Assembly (NCBI GenBank): GCA_033809995.1
Contig: JAPXKQ010000120.1
Coordinates: 1-7,108 of the forward strand
Origin: Paratissierella sp033809995
GTDB lineage: Bacteria; Bacillota; Clostridia; Tissierellales; Tissierellaceae
Reading direction: 5' to 3'
Length of the DNA: 7,108 bases
The position numbers and the translations under genes were made by a program. Positions within the stretch are counted from its first letter, which is position 1; each line of letters starts with the position of its first letter. The notes below the pieces were generated by a model, which was not told where the DNA came from, ran no database searches, and saw only the letters and a list, made by a program, of their open reading frames with translations. Below are positions 1 to 6,208 of this stretch, piece by piece.

Positions 1-584
1 GCAAGGAAATGTACCCAGTTAAATGTAGGGTAATCAGTGCTATGAATGAGGATCCCTATAAGCTAATGGAAGAGGGGCGATTGAGACAGGACTTATATTA
101 TAGAATTGCAGGATATAATCTTGTCATCCCACCCCTTAGAGAAAGGGATAATGATATATTTGATTTATCAAAGTTTTATATATCAAGAAATAATTTAAAT
201 TTGAATAAAAATGTATCTGAAATTACTGCTAATTTAAAAGGGTTTATGAAGGAATATTGTTGGCCAGGAAATATTAGAGAACTTGAGCATTTTATCGAAA
301 ATATAATGGTAAGAACAGAAGAGGGGGATATCTATTTAAGACAAGAAAATATTCCTAAATATATTTTAGATATTATGAATACGAACAACCAAGAAAATAA
401 GATGGAAAATCAATCTGTGGAATCACTTGAAGAAAAAATAAGTGAATTTGAAAAAGATTTAATTTTAAAGTCCTTGGGGAATAATAAGTGGAACGTAACA
501 AGAACAGCTAAGGATTTAGGTGTTTCAAGACAAAGCCTTATTTATAGGATGAGAAAATTGGACTTAAATAAGAATCTAACTTAG
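1..584 (+). CDS. Sigma-54-dependent activator (enhancer-binding protein), C-terminal part
   Basis: This is the 3' part of a bacterial enhancer-binding protein; the frame is open to the left edge, so the ATG at position 9 is internal, not the start. Residues below are counted from that Met. The end of the AAA+ domain is visible: the sensor I region with RVISAMNEDP (7-16), the arginine-finger region LRQDLYYR (25-32), the family motif PPLRERDNDI (41-50), and sensor II WPGNIRELEHFIEN (85-98). A charged linker (about 125-150) leads to a Fis-type helix-turn-helix (about 160-183, NVTRTAKDLGVSRQSLIYR). Proteins of this kind hydrolyse ATP to open sigma-54 promoters from upstream sites. MNEDP with RLRQDLYYR recalls the RocR-like branch, from memory. 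The Walker motifs, the sigma-54-contacting GAFTGA loop and the N-terminal sensory domain are outside the window, so the inducer is unknown. Directly downstream lie paired palindromes, a sigma-54 promoter and hutU, so it most likely activates urocanate breakdown. Confidence 0.93.
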   Translation, partial: KEMYPVKCRVISAMNEDPYKLMEEGRLRQDLYYRIAGYNLVIPPLRERDNDIFDLSKFYISRNNLNLNKNVSEITANLKGFMKEYCWPGNIRELEHFIENIMVRTEEGDIYLRQENIPKYILDIMNTNNQENKMENQSVESLEEKISEFEKDLILKSLGNNKWNVTRTAKDLGVSRQSLIYRMRKLDLNKNLT

Positions 585-603
585 TGTATGAAAACAATAC
601 AAT

Positions 604-622
604 GTGTTTGATTTTCAAACAC
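604..622. promoter_or_regulatory. Predicted upstream activator site 1 (palindrome)
   Basis: GTGTTTGA-TTT-TCAAACAC is a perfect inverted repeat with 8-bp arms and a 3-bp centre. An identical copy occurs 67 bp downstream (centre to centre). Its centre is about 245 bp upstream of the predicted sigma-54 start site. Paired distal palindromes next to an activator gene and upstream of a -24/-12 promoter are the usual layout for enhancer-binding-protein sites. Its position just after the activator stop codon, followed by TTTATT, leaves open a second role as a weak terminator. Confidence 0.75.
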
Positions 623-670
623 TTTATTCGAATGTGTAATTTTGATTATTTTTAAGTTTTAATAGCTAAA

Positions 671-689
671 GTGTTTGATTTTCAAACAC
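671..689. promoter_or_regulatory. Predicted upstream activator site 2 (identical palindrome)
   Basis: This is the same 19-bp sequence as at 604-622, GTGTTTGATTTTCAAACAC, with no mismatch. Its centre is about 178 bp upstream of the predicted sigma-54 start. It is not followed by a T-run, so it is not a terminator, which supports a protein-binding role for both copies. The Fis-type helix-turn-helix of the adjacent activator is the obvious candidate binder; this is inference from position. Confidence 0.77.
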
Positions 690-733
690 ATCTTAAAGAC
701 CTTGGCTAAGAATAGAATGAATGGGGTATCCTT

Positions 734-818
734 ATTGTCATCCTGTGTGAAGTCGAGGAATCTCTAGTTTTCAATATTATGGAAGAGGAGAGTTCTCTAT
801 TTCAGTAGAAATGACAAT
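734..818. repeat. Degenerate palindromic repeat (small MITE/REP-like element)
   Basis: The ends are perfect inverted repeats, ATTGTCAT at 734-741 and ATGACAAT at 811-818. Complementarity continues imperfectly inward to GAATCTCT (758-765) and AGAGTTCTC (789-797 region), around an AT-rich middle. The left end (GTCATCCTGTGTGAAGTCGAGG) resembles, from memory, the TGTCATCCTGAGCGAAG-type short palindromic repeats scattered between genes in many Clostridia and other bacteria. No coding capacity and no clear target-site duplication are seen. It lies between the activator sites and the sigma-54 promoter, upstream of the predicted transcription start, so it probably acts only as DNA there. Confidence 0.65.
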
Positions 819-831
819 GATATGAAACCAT

Positions 832-847
832 TGGCATGAATATTGCA
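832..847 (+). promoter_or_regulatory. Sigma-54 (RpoN) -24/-12 promoter of hutU
   Basis: TGGCATGAATATTGCA matches the sigma-54 consensus TGGCAYRNNNNTTGCW at every defined position, with the invariant GG (833-834) and GC (845-846) correctly spaced. The predicted start is about 11-12 nt downstream, near 857-859, giving a hutU leader of about 70 nt. It points towards hutU, and a gene for a sigma-54 activator lies directly upstream. No good sigma-A -35/-10 pair was noticed nearby. Confidence 0.9.
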
Positions 848-917
848 TTAAAAATAATAGAGTAATATGAATTAAGTTCATAATAATACCAAATGAACAA
901 TAAATAAAATTTATAAT

Positions 918-924
918 AGGAGGG
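918..924 (+). promoter_or_regulatory. Ribosome binding site of hutU
   Basis: AGGAGGG lies 5 nt before the ATG at 930. It supports this start over the in-frame ATG at 960, which has no comparable site. Confidence 0.88.
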
Positions 925-929
925 TTTTT

Positions 930-2969
930 ATGCTAAGTAATATTCAGATAGGCGAAGCTATGGAAATCAAACTAGATAATTATTTACCTAATTATCCTAA
1001 GTTTGAAAAGATGATTAGAAGGGCTCCAAAAAGGGAATTCACATTAACACAAAGAGAAACAGAAATAGCTCTTAAGAATGCATTAAGATATATCCCAGAA
1101 GAACTACATGAAACTTTAGCACCAGAATTTTTAGAAGAGTTATTGACTAGGGGAAGAATCTATGGATATAGATTTAGACCAGATGAAATAATCTTCGGAA
1201 GACCAATTGATGAGTACAAAGGAAAATGCATTGAAGGAAAAGCATTTCAAGTCATGATAGACAACAACTTATCATTTGATGTTGCTCTTTATCCTTATGA
1301 ATTAGTTACTTATGGGGAGACAGGTCAAGTATTCCAAAACTGGATGCAATATAGACTTGTTAAAAAATACCTAGAAGAATTAACAGATGATCAAACATTG
1401 GTAATCGAATCTGGACACCCACTAGGATTATTTAAATCAAGTAAACAAAGCCCAAGAGTTATAATTACAAACGCTTTAATGGTAGGTATGTTTGACAATC
1501 AAGAGCATTGGATAAAAGCTCAAGCCATGGGAGTTGCTAACTACGGTCAAATGACTGCTGGTGGCTGGATGTACATTGGACCTCAAGGAATCGTCCATGG
1601 TACATTCAATACCATATTAAATGCTGGAAGATTAAAATTAGGTGTTCCACATGATAAAGATCTTAGTGGACATATGTTTGTAAGCTCTGGTCTTGGCGGA
1701 ATGAGTGGTGCTCAAGGTAAAGCAGCTAAAATAGCTGGAGCAGTTGGAATTATTGCAGAAGTTGACCTATCAAGAATCAATACAAGACTTGAACAAGGTT
1801 GGATTGATTATTACTATGAAGATTTAGGTGAATTATTCAAGGTCGCTAAAGAAGCTATGGATGCAAAGAAAGCTACTGCATTAGCATATTATGGAAACAT
1901 TGTTGACCTATTAGAGTATGCAGTAAACAACAATATTCATATAGAATTATTATCTGACCAAACATCTTGTCATGCTCCTTATGATGGAGGATACTGTCCA
2001 CAAGGGTTGACATTTGAAGAAAGAACAAAGATGTTATTTGAAGATAAAGAACAATTTATTAAAGAAGTAAATAAATCTTTAGTTCACCATTATGAATTAA
2101 TTAAAGAATTAGTAAATAGAGGAACATACTTCTTTGACTATGGTAATGCATTTATGAAGTCTGTATTTGACGCTGGTGCAAAAGATATCGCTAAGAATGG
2201 TGTAGATGAATCAGAAGGATTTATTTTCCCATCCTACGTTGAAGACATTATGGGACCAATGCTATTTGACTATGGATATGGACCATTTAGATGGGTTTGC
2301 TTAAGTGGTAAACATGAGGACTTAATTAAGACTGATAAAGCTGCTATGGATTGTATAGATCCAGATAGAAGAGGTCAAGATAGAGACAACTGGATTTGGA
2401 TTAGAGACGCTGAGAAGAACCAATTAGTAGTTGGTACTCAAGCGAGAATTTTATACCAAGATGCATTAGGAAGAACTAAGATTGCGTTAAAATTCAATGA
2501 AATGGTTAGAAATGGAGAAGTTGGACCAATTATGCTAGGTCGTGACCACCATGATACAGCTGGTACAGACTCACCATTTAGAGAAACATCCAATATATAT
2601 GATGGTAGTAATGTAATGGCTGATATGGCTACTCAATGTTTCGCTGGTAATGCTGCAAGGGGTATGAGCTTAATCGCTCTTCACAATGGTGGTGGAGTAG
2701 GTATTGGTAAATCTATCAATGGTGGATTTGGTATGGTACTTGATGGAAGTGAAAGAGTAGATACTATATTAAAAACTGCAATGCCATGGGACGTAATGGG
2801 CGGAGTTGCAAGACGTGCTTGGGCTAGAAATGAAAACTCTATTTCAACAGTTGCAGAATACAACGCAATGTTTAGTGAAACAGATCATATCACATTACCA
2901 TATGTAGCAGATGAAAAACTCGTAAAAGAATTGGTAGAAAAAGAATATCATAAACATGCACATAAATAG
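930..2969 (+). CDS. hutU: Urocanate hydratase (urocanase), long form
   Basis: This NAD+-dependent cytosolic enzyme converts urocanate to 4-imidazolone-5-propionate, the second step of histidine degradation. Urocanase hallmarks run through the whole 679-residue protein: SGHPLGLF (161-168), YGQMTAGGWMYIGPQG (205-220), the glycine-rich NAD+-binding stretch GLGGMSGAQGKAAKIAG (254-270), DQTSCHAPYDGGYCP (343-357), GPFRWVCLSG (451-460), GRDHHDTAG (537-545) and HNGGGVGIG (585-593). The length fits the long subfamily (about 670 aa, as in animal UROC1) rather than the roughly 555-aa Pseudomonas/Bacillus type. In the short enzymes a catalytic cysteine sits shortly before GPFRW; here that stretch reads MLFDYGY and the nearest cysteine follows at 457 (alignment from memory). 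The gene is complete, has a strong ribosome binding site, is preceded by a sigma-54 promoter and ends at a terminator, so it looks monocistronic. No hutH, hutI or ftcD is in the window. Confidence 0.96.
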   Translation: MLSNIQIGEAMEIKLDNYLPNYPKFEKMIRRAPKREFTLTQRETEIALKNALRYIPEELHETLAPEFLEELLTRGRIYGYRFRPDEIIFGRPIDEYKGKCIEGKAFQVMIDNNLSFDVALYPYELVTYGETGQVFQNWMQYRLVKKYLEELTDDQTLVIESGHPLGLFKSSKQSPRVIITNALMVGMFDNQEHWIKAQAMGVANYGQMTAGGWMYIGPQGIVHGTFNTILNAGRLKLGVPHDKDLSGHMFVSSGLGGMSGAQGKAAKIAGAVGIIAEVDLSRINTRLEQGWIDYYYEDLGELFKVAKEAMDAKKATALAYYGNIVDLLEYAVNNNIHIELLSDQTSCHAPYDGGYCPQGLTFEERTKMLFEDKEQFIKEVNKSLVHHYELIKELVNRGTYFFDYGNAFMKSVFDAGAKDIAKNGVDESEGFIFPSYVEDIMGPMLFDYGYGPFRWVCLSGKHEDLIKTDKAAMDCIDPDRRGQDRDNWIWIRDAEKNQLVVGTQARILYQDALGRTKIALKFNEMVRNGEVGPIMLGRDHHDTAGTDSPFRETSNIYDGSNVMADMATQCFAGNAARGMSLIALHNGGGVGIGKSINGGFGMVLDGSERVDTILKTAMPWDVMGGVARRAWARNENSISTVAEYNAMFSETDHITLPYVADEKLVKELVEKEYHKHAHK

Positions 2970-2978
2970 ATATAATAT

Positions 2979-3010
2979 AAATGCTAGCTTATAAGCTAGC
3001 ATTTTTCTTT
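2979..3010 (+). terminator. Intrinsic terminator of hutU
   Basis: A perfect inverted repeat (2979-2991 with 2992-3004, arm AAATGCTAGCTTA) starts 9 nt after the hutU stop codon, and its 3' side merges into ATTTTTCTTT. The stem and T-run form a classical Rho-independent terminator. Physically the loop opens around TTATAA. The A-rich 5' flank would give some activity on the other strand too. Confidence 0.9.
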
Positions 3011-3045
3011 CATCAGTAGCTTTCATGACTTATCACACTACTACA

Positions 3046-3074
3046 TTGACAAATCCACTCAAAATTGTTATAAT
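3046..3074 (+). promoter_or_regulatory. Consensus sigma-A promoter of the symporter gene
   Basis: TTGACA (3046-3051) and TATAAT (3069-3074) are both perfect consensus boxes separated by the ideal 17 bp. The start site should fall near 3081, giving a leader of about 45 nt. This makes the symporter transcriptionally independent of hutU and of sigma-54. Confidence 0.9.
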
Positions 3075-3076
3075 AT

Positions 3077-3093
3077 TAACGATATAATCGTTA
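3077..3093. promoter_or_regulatory. Operator-like palindrome over the transcription start
   Basis: TAACGAT-ATA-ATCGTTA is a perfect inverted repeat with 7-bp arms, beginning 3 bp after the -10 box and covering the predicted start site. A repressor bound here would block this otherwise very strong promoter. It does not match the CodY, TnrA/GlnR or PerR/Fur consensus as I remember them, so the binding protein is unknown. A chance AT-rich palindrome is possible. Confidence 0.5.
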
Positions 3094-3110
3094 TAGTACT
3101 AGTAAATAAA

Positions 3111-3118
3111 AAGGAGGT
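3111..3118 (+). promoter_or_regulatory. Ribosome binding site of the symporter gene
   Basis: AAGGAGGT is a full anti-16S match, 8 nt before the ATG at 3127, and fixes that start. Confidence 0.9.
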
Positions 3119-3126
3119 TTTGAGTT

Positions 3127-4521
3127 ATGTCAGTATTGGAAACAATAGTCAGCTTTGTAAATGAACTTCTTTGGAAATATGTTTTAGTAGTTGGACTAGT
3201 TGGATTTGGCATATTATTCTCAATAAGATTAGGTTTTCCACAGATAACCAGATTTGGAACTGCAGCAAAGAGAGTATTTGGAGGAGTTTTCAAGAAGGAA
3301 GAAAGCAAGGAAGGAAGTATGTCATCATTCCAGGCCTTGGCGACATCTATTGCTGCACAGATTGGAACTGGGAATGTTGCTGGAGTTGCTACAGCTATAA
3401 CCCTTGGCGGACCAGGAGCAGTTTTTTGGATGTGGGTATCTGCATTTTTTGGAATGTCAACAATTTTTATCGAAGCTACCTTAGCTCAAAAATATCGTGA
3501 AGTAGATAGTGACGGACAATTAGTAGGAGGACCAGCATACTATATAAGAAATGGAATGGGAAGTAAAGGTTTAGCATCCTTCTTTGCTATATCTTTAGTT
3601 ATAGCTTTAGGGTTTGTTGGTAATATGGTTCAGTCCAATTCCATTGCTGGTGCTGTTAGTACTGCATTTGGTATACCCCAATTAATTGTTGGTATAGGTA
3701 TAGCCATAGTTGCAGGATTGATTTTTATCGGTGGTATGAAAAGGATTGCATCATTTGCTGAAATGGTAGTACCAATAATGGCTGTAATTTATATTGTTGG
3801 GTCAATTATTGTTATGATTATGTTTAGGGGCAGTATAGGATCAACATTTAAAGAAATTTTCGTAGGCGCTTTTGACCCAGAAGCTGTTTTGGGAGGAGCG
3901 GCAGGAATAGGTATAATGAAGGCAGTAAGATTTGGTATAGCAAGGGGATTATTCTCCAATGAAGCTGGTATGGGATCAACTCCAAATTCACATGCTGTAG
4001 CTGATGTTAACCATCCTGCAGAACAAGGTCTATCAGCAATGATAGCAGTTTTTATTGATACTATCTTAGTATGTAGTGCAACAGCAATCGTAGTAATATC
4101 AACTGGAGCACATAATTTAGGGCTTGAAGGCGCAGCAATAACTCAAGAAGCGTTTACTATTGCCTTTGGTACATTTGGTCAGATATTCTTAGCAATTTGT
4201 TTAACATTCTTCGCTTTTACTACTGTAGTAGGTTGGTATTATTTTGGTGAGAATAATATTAGATTCTTATTTAAAGGGAAAAATGCATTAAGGGTTTATC
4301 AGGTAATTGTTTTAATTTTTATAGTATTAGGCTCATACCAAAAAGTTGGTTTAGTTTGGGATTTAGCGGATATGTTTAACGGAATTATGGTAATCCCAAA
4401 TCTAATAGCATTGTTAGTACTATTTAAAGAGTCTAAGGAGATATTACTTGATTATGATAACCAATTGAGTAAAGGTGAAAAATTGCATTATAAATACGAA
4501 TATGAAAGTGCAAAAATGTAA
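3127..4521 (+). CDS. Sodium:alanine/glycine symporter, AgcS family
   Basis: This inner-membrane secondary transporter of the alanine/glycine:cation symporter family (TC 2.A.25) couples amino-acid uptake to Na+ (sometimes H+). The 464-residue length is typical. Family motifs are clear: AAQIGTGNVAGVATAITLGG (76-95, substrate/cation site region), FIEATLAQKYRE (114-125), GGPAYYIRNGMG (134-145), GLFSNEAGMGSTPNSHA (274-290), and HPAEQG (296-301). About ten or eleven hydrophobic segments are visible between residues 15 and 434, followed by a charged cytoplasmic tail. Alanine or glycine is the usual substrate, but members taking other small amino acids exist, so specificity is not settled. The gene has its own strong sigma-A promoter with a palindrome at the start site and ends at a terminator shared with the convergent ABC operon, so it is probably transcribed alone. 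Next to hutU it fits an amino-acid-fermenting lifestyle, though a role in histidine metabolism is not shown. Confidence 0.94.
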   Translation: MSVLETIVSFVNELLWKYVLVVGLVGFGILFSIRLGFPQITRFGTAAKRVFGGVFKKEESKEGSMSSFQALATSIAAQIGTGNVAGVATAITLGGPGAVFWMWVSAFFGMSTIFIEATLAQKYREVDSDGQLVGGPAYYIRNGMGSKGLASFFAISLVIALGFVGNMVQSNSIAGAVSTAFGIPQLIVGIGIAIVAGLIFIGGMKRIASFAEMVVPIMAVIYIVGSIIVMIMFRGSIGSTFKEIFVGAFDPEAVLGGAAGIGIMKAVRFGIARGLFSNEAGMGSTPNSHAVADVNHPAEQGLSAMIAVFIDTILVCSATAIVVISTGAHNLGLEGAAITQEAFTIAFGTFGQIFLAICLTFFAFTTVVGWYYFGENNIRFLFKGKNALRVYQVIVLIFIVLGSYQKVGLVWDLADMFNGIMVIPNLIALLVLFKESKEILLDYDNQLSKGEKLHYKYEYESAKM

Positions 4522-4529
4522 CATTAATT

Positions 4530-4563
4530 AAAAAAATAAGGCTAACCTGCACAGGTTAGCCTT
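4530..4563. terminator. Bidirectional terminator between convergent genes
   Basis: AAGGCTAACCTG (4538-4549) and CAGGTTAGCCTT (4552-4563) form a 12-bp perfect stem with a CA centre (effectively an 11-bp stem with a 4-nt loop). On the - strand it is followed by TTATTTTTTT, an excellent T-run for the ABC operon. On the + strand the T-run is short (the CCTTTAT end), making it weaker for the symporter. The stem reaches the first base of the ATPase stop codon. Confidence 0.9.
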
Positions 4564-5327
4564 TATGCTACATATTCATTCATTTTGGCAATATATATAT
4601 CCATCAATTCTTTTTCAGTTACATCCTTGCTAGGTTTATCCAAAACAATCTCTCCTTTATCAAGCATAATTATTCTGTCTGAATACTCAATGGCATCCTT
4701 CATATTGTGAGAAATCATAATGGTAGTTATTGAGAATTTTTCAATTAATTCCTTAGTCTTTTTCATAATAACACTTGATGTTTTAGGGTCAAGGGCTGCT
4801 GTATGTTCATCTAAGAGTAATAAATCTGGATGTTTCATTGCAGCCATTACCAGAGATAGTGATTGCCTTTGACCACCTGATAGAAACTTGACTTTTGTAT
4901 TAAGCTTATCTTCAAGTCCTAAATCCAATGTCTTTAAAATTTCTTTATATTTATTAATATTATTTTTTCTAATCAATCTTTTTAGAGTGAATCGTTCCCC
5001 CTTCTTATCAGCTAAGGCCATATTCTCTAAGATAGTTAGGCTAGGGGACACTCCCATAGATGGGTCTTGATAAACTCTACCTATATTGATGGATCTTTGT
5101 TCTTCTTTTAATTTTGTTATGTCTTTACCATTTAAATAGATTTGCCCTTTATCTGCTAATATACTTCCTGAAATCATATTTAGGAGAGTGCTTTTTCCGC
5201 AACCATTAGAGCCTATAATTGCTGTGCATTTATTTTTTTCTATTTTTAAATTAAAATTATTAAATAAATTTATCTCGTTATCGGTTCCTATGTTAAAATT
5301 CTTTGACAGGTTCTGTATTCTTAGCAT
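4563..5327 (-). CDS. ABC importer ATP-binding protein (COG1101-like)
   Basis: This is the nucleotide-binding subunit that powers the importer encoded with the two upstream genes, acting on the cytoplasmic face of the membrane. All motifs are intact in its 254 residues: Walker A GSNGCGKST (39-47), Q-loop Gln87 in GRVYQDP, signature LSGGQ (149-153), Walker B LLLLDE (169-174), D-loop AALD (177-180) and switch His207 in TTIMISHNM. After Walker B it reads DEHTAALDP rather than the common DEPT. From memory this DEHTAALDP form is characteristic of the COG1101 ATPases that partner with COG4120 permeases and PF04392 binding proteins, matching this operon. The start overlaps the end of the permease gene by 35 bp. 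It is supported by AAGGAGAG (5337-5344) before the ATG and by the standard N-terminus MLRIQNLSKNF. Overlap and spacing indicate translation from the same mRNA as the permease. The substrate cannot be inferred from this subunit. Confidence 0.94.
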   Translation of the reverse strand: MLRIQNLSKNFNIGTDNEINLFNNFNLKIEKNKCTAIIGSNGCGKSTLLNMISGSILADKGQIYLNGKDITKLKEEQRSINIGRVYQDPSMGVSPSLTILENMALADKKGERFTLKRLIRKNNINKYKEILKTLDLGLEDKLNTKVKFLSGGQRQSLSLVMAAMKHPDLLLLDEHTAALDPKTSSVIMKKTKELIEKFSITTIMISHNMKDAIEYSDRIIMLDKGEIVLDKPSKDVTEKELMDIYIAKMNEYVA

Positions 5328-6189
5328 ATTTTTTCACTCTCCTTTTTTTTAATCCTAATAAATCAACTGCAAAATTGTTGTAAGCAATAAAGACGATTAC
5401 TATGATTGCATTAATTGCTTTTAAATCATTAGGAGATAATCCTAAATCTATAGCAATTCCTCCTATGATTTTATAAATAATTGCTCCTAATATAGCTCTA
5501 GTAGTATTTTTTAGTATACTTGAATTTTTCATTATAGTATCTCCTATAATTATAGAAGCAAGAGCTACTACAATAATTGAACTTCCCATTGTTATATCAG
5601 CAAAACCTTGAATTTGTGCCATCAAAGCACCACTCAATGCAACTAAACCATTTGCTATCATAAGTCCTATTACTTTGTATTTATTGCTATTTTGTCCCAA
5701 GGATTTAACTAGAGATTCATTATCACCTGTTGCTATTAACAAATACCCTGTCTCTGTTTTTAAGAATTGATCTAATATTATCTTGATTAATAGAACTATT
5801 ACTAATAACACAAGTAAGGCAGGACCATAATCAAACACTGAAGCAAACTTAAATAATGGTATATTTGCTTTATTATTAATTCTAAGATTAACAGAATAAA
5901 GCATTGTCATAGTAAGAATACCAGCTAATAAGGGCTTAATTTTTAATTTTATAAATAGGGTAGAGGTCATTAATCCAGCAAGAGTTCCAAAGGCAAAAGC
6001 CAATAAAGAACTCACTATTGGATTAACCCCCATTGAAATAAACTTAGCGAATATAAAGGCACCGAAAGGGAAGGTACCTTCAACGGATAGGTCTGACATA
6101 TCTAATACCTTATATGTTAAAAATACCCCCATTGCCAGAACTGCAAATACTAATCCTTGCTCAATTGATGTTATTATTAATGAATTCAT
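5293..6189 (-). CDS. ABC importer permease (COG4120-like, branched-chain/ribose permease superfamily)
   Basis: This is the integral-membrane channel subunit of the importer. In its 298 residues, hydrophobic segments are seen at about 8-28, 37-53, 57-80, 86-101, 122-139, 171-193, 203-216, 232-247 and 256-276. The N-terminal motif KVLDMSDLSVEGTFPFGA (27-44) and ALSGALMAQIQGFADITMG (184-202) followed by ASIIIGDTI (211-219) are typical of this permease group within the BPD_transp_2 (LivH/RbsC-like) superfamily. The C-terminus is a basic tail (KKRRVKKYAK, 281-290) encoded partly in the 35-bp overlap with the ATPase. The start ATG has AAAGGA 8 nt upstream, and the gene begins 19 bp after the stop of the binding-protein gene, so the three form one operon. 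Most of this group is annotated as an uncharacterized importer; some relatives (TrpXYZ of streptococci) are linked to tryptophan. Confidence 0.92.
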   Translation of the reverse strand: MNSLIITSIEQGLVFAVLAMGVFLTYKVLDMSDLSVEGTFPFGAFIFAKFISMGVNPIVSSLLAFAFGTLAGLMTSTLFIKLKIKPLLAGILTMTMLYSVNLRINNKANIPLFKFASVFDYGPALLVLLVIVLLIKIILDQFLKTETGYLLIATGDNESLVKSLGQNSNKYKVIGLMIANGLVALSGALMAQIQGFADITMGSSIIVVALASIIIGDTIMKNSSILKNTTRAILGAIIYKIIGGIAIDLGLSPNDLKAINAIIVIVFIAYNNFAVDLLGLKKRRVKKYAKNTEPVKEF

Positions 6190-6208
6190 AGTTTACATCC
6201 TTTCTTTC

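Larger units (their letters stand above)
585..929. other. Gene-free control region between the activator gene and hutU
   Basis: This 345-bp stretch holds no supportable coding frame. In order it contains two identical 19-bp palindromes, an 85-bp hairpin repeat, a -24/-12 sigma-54 promoter, and a leader of about 70 nt with the hutU ribosome binding site. A weak 6-bp inverted repeat (TATGAA at 866-871, TTCATA at 877-882) lies in the leader. No clear terminator for the activator gene was found. The first palindrome is followed by TTTATT and could also act as a weak one, but its second copy lacks a T-run. Confidence 0.8.

Noticed and set aside
604..623. First palindrome as simply the terminator of the activator gene
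   Set aside because: An identical copy at 671-689 has no T-run, and the T-run after the first copy is short (TTTATT), so a protein-binding role explains both copies better; a dual role remains possible.
866..897. Small inverted repeats in the hutU leader as a riboswitch or attenuator
   Set aside because: The arms are only 5-6 bp and AT-rich, no T-run follows, and the leader of about 70 nt is too short for a known riboswitch class.
2681..2863. 60-codon open frame on the - strand inside hutU
   Set aside because: It lies wholly antisense to a conserved part of urocanase, has proline-rich low-complexity content and no ribosome binding site; a shadow frame.
2970..3126. T-box or other leader RNA upstream of the symporter gene
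   Set aside because: The sigma-A promoter leaves only about 45 nt of leader, and no T-box motif or second terminator is present.
3099..3500. Open frames overlapping the start of the symporter gene (3099-3308 on -, 3171-3500 on +)
   Set aside because: Both overlap the well-supported AgcS gene, show no family motifs and lack start signals.
4888..5070. 60-codon + strand frame inside the ATPase gene
   Set aside because: Antisense shadow of the conserved ATPase, with no upstream signal.
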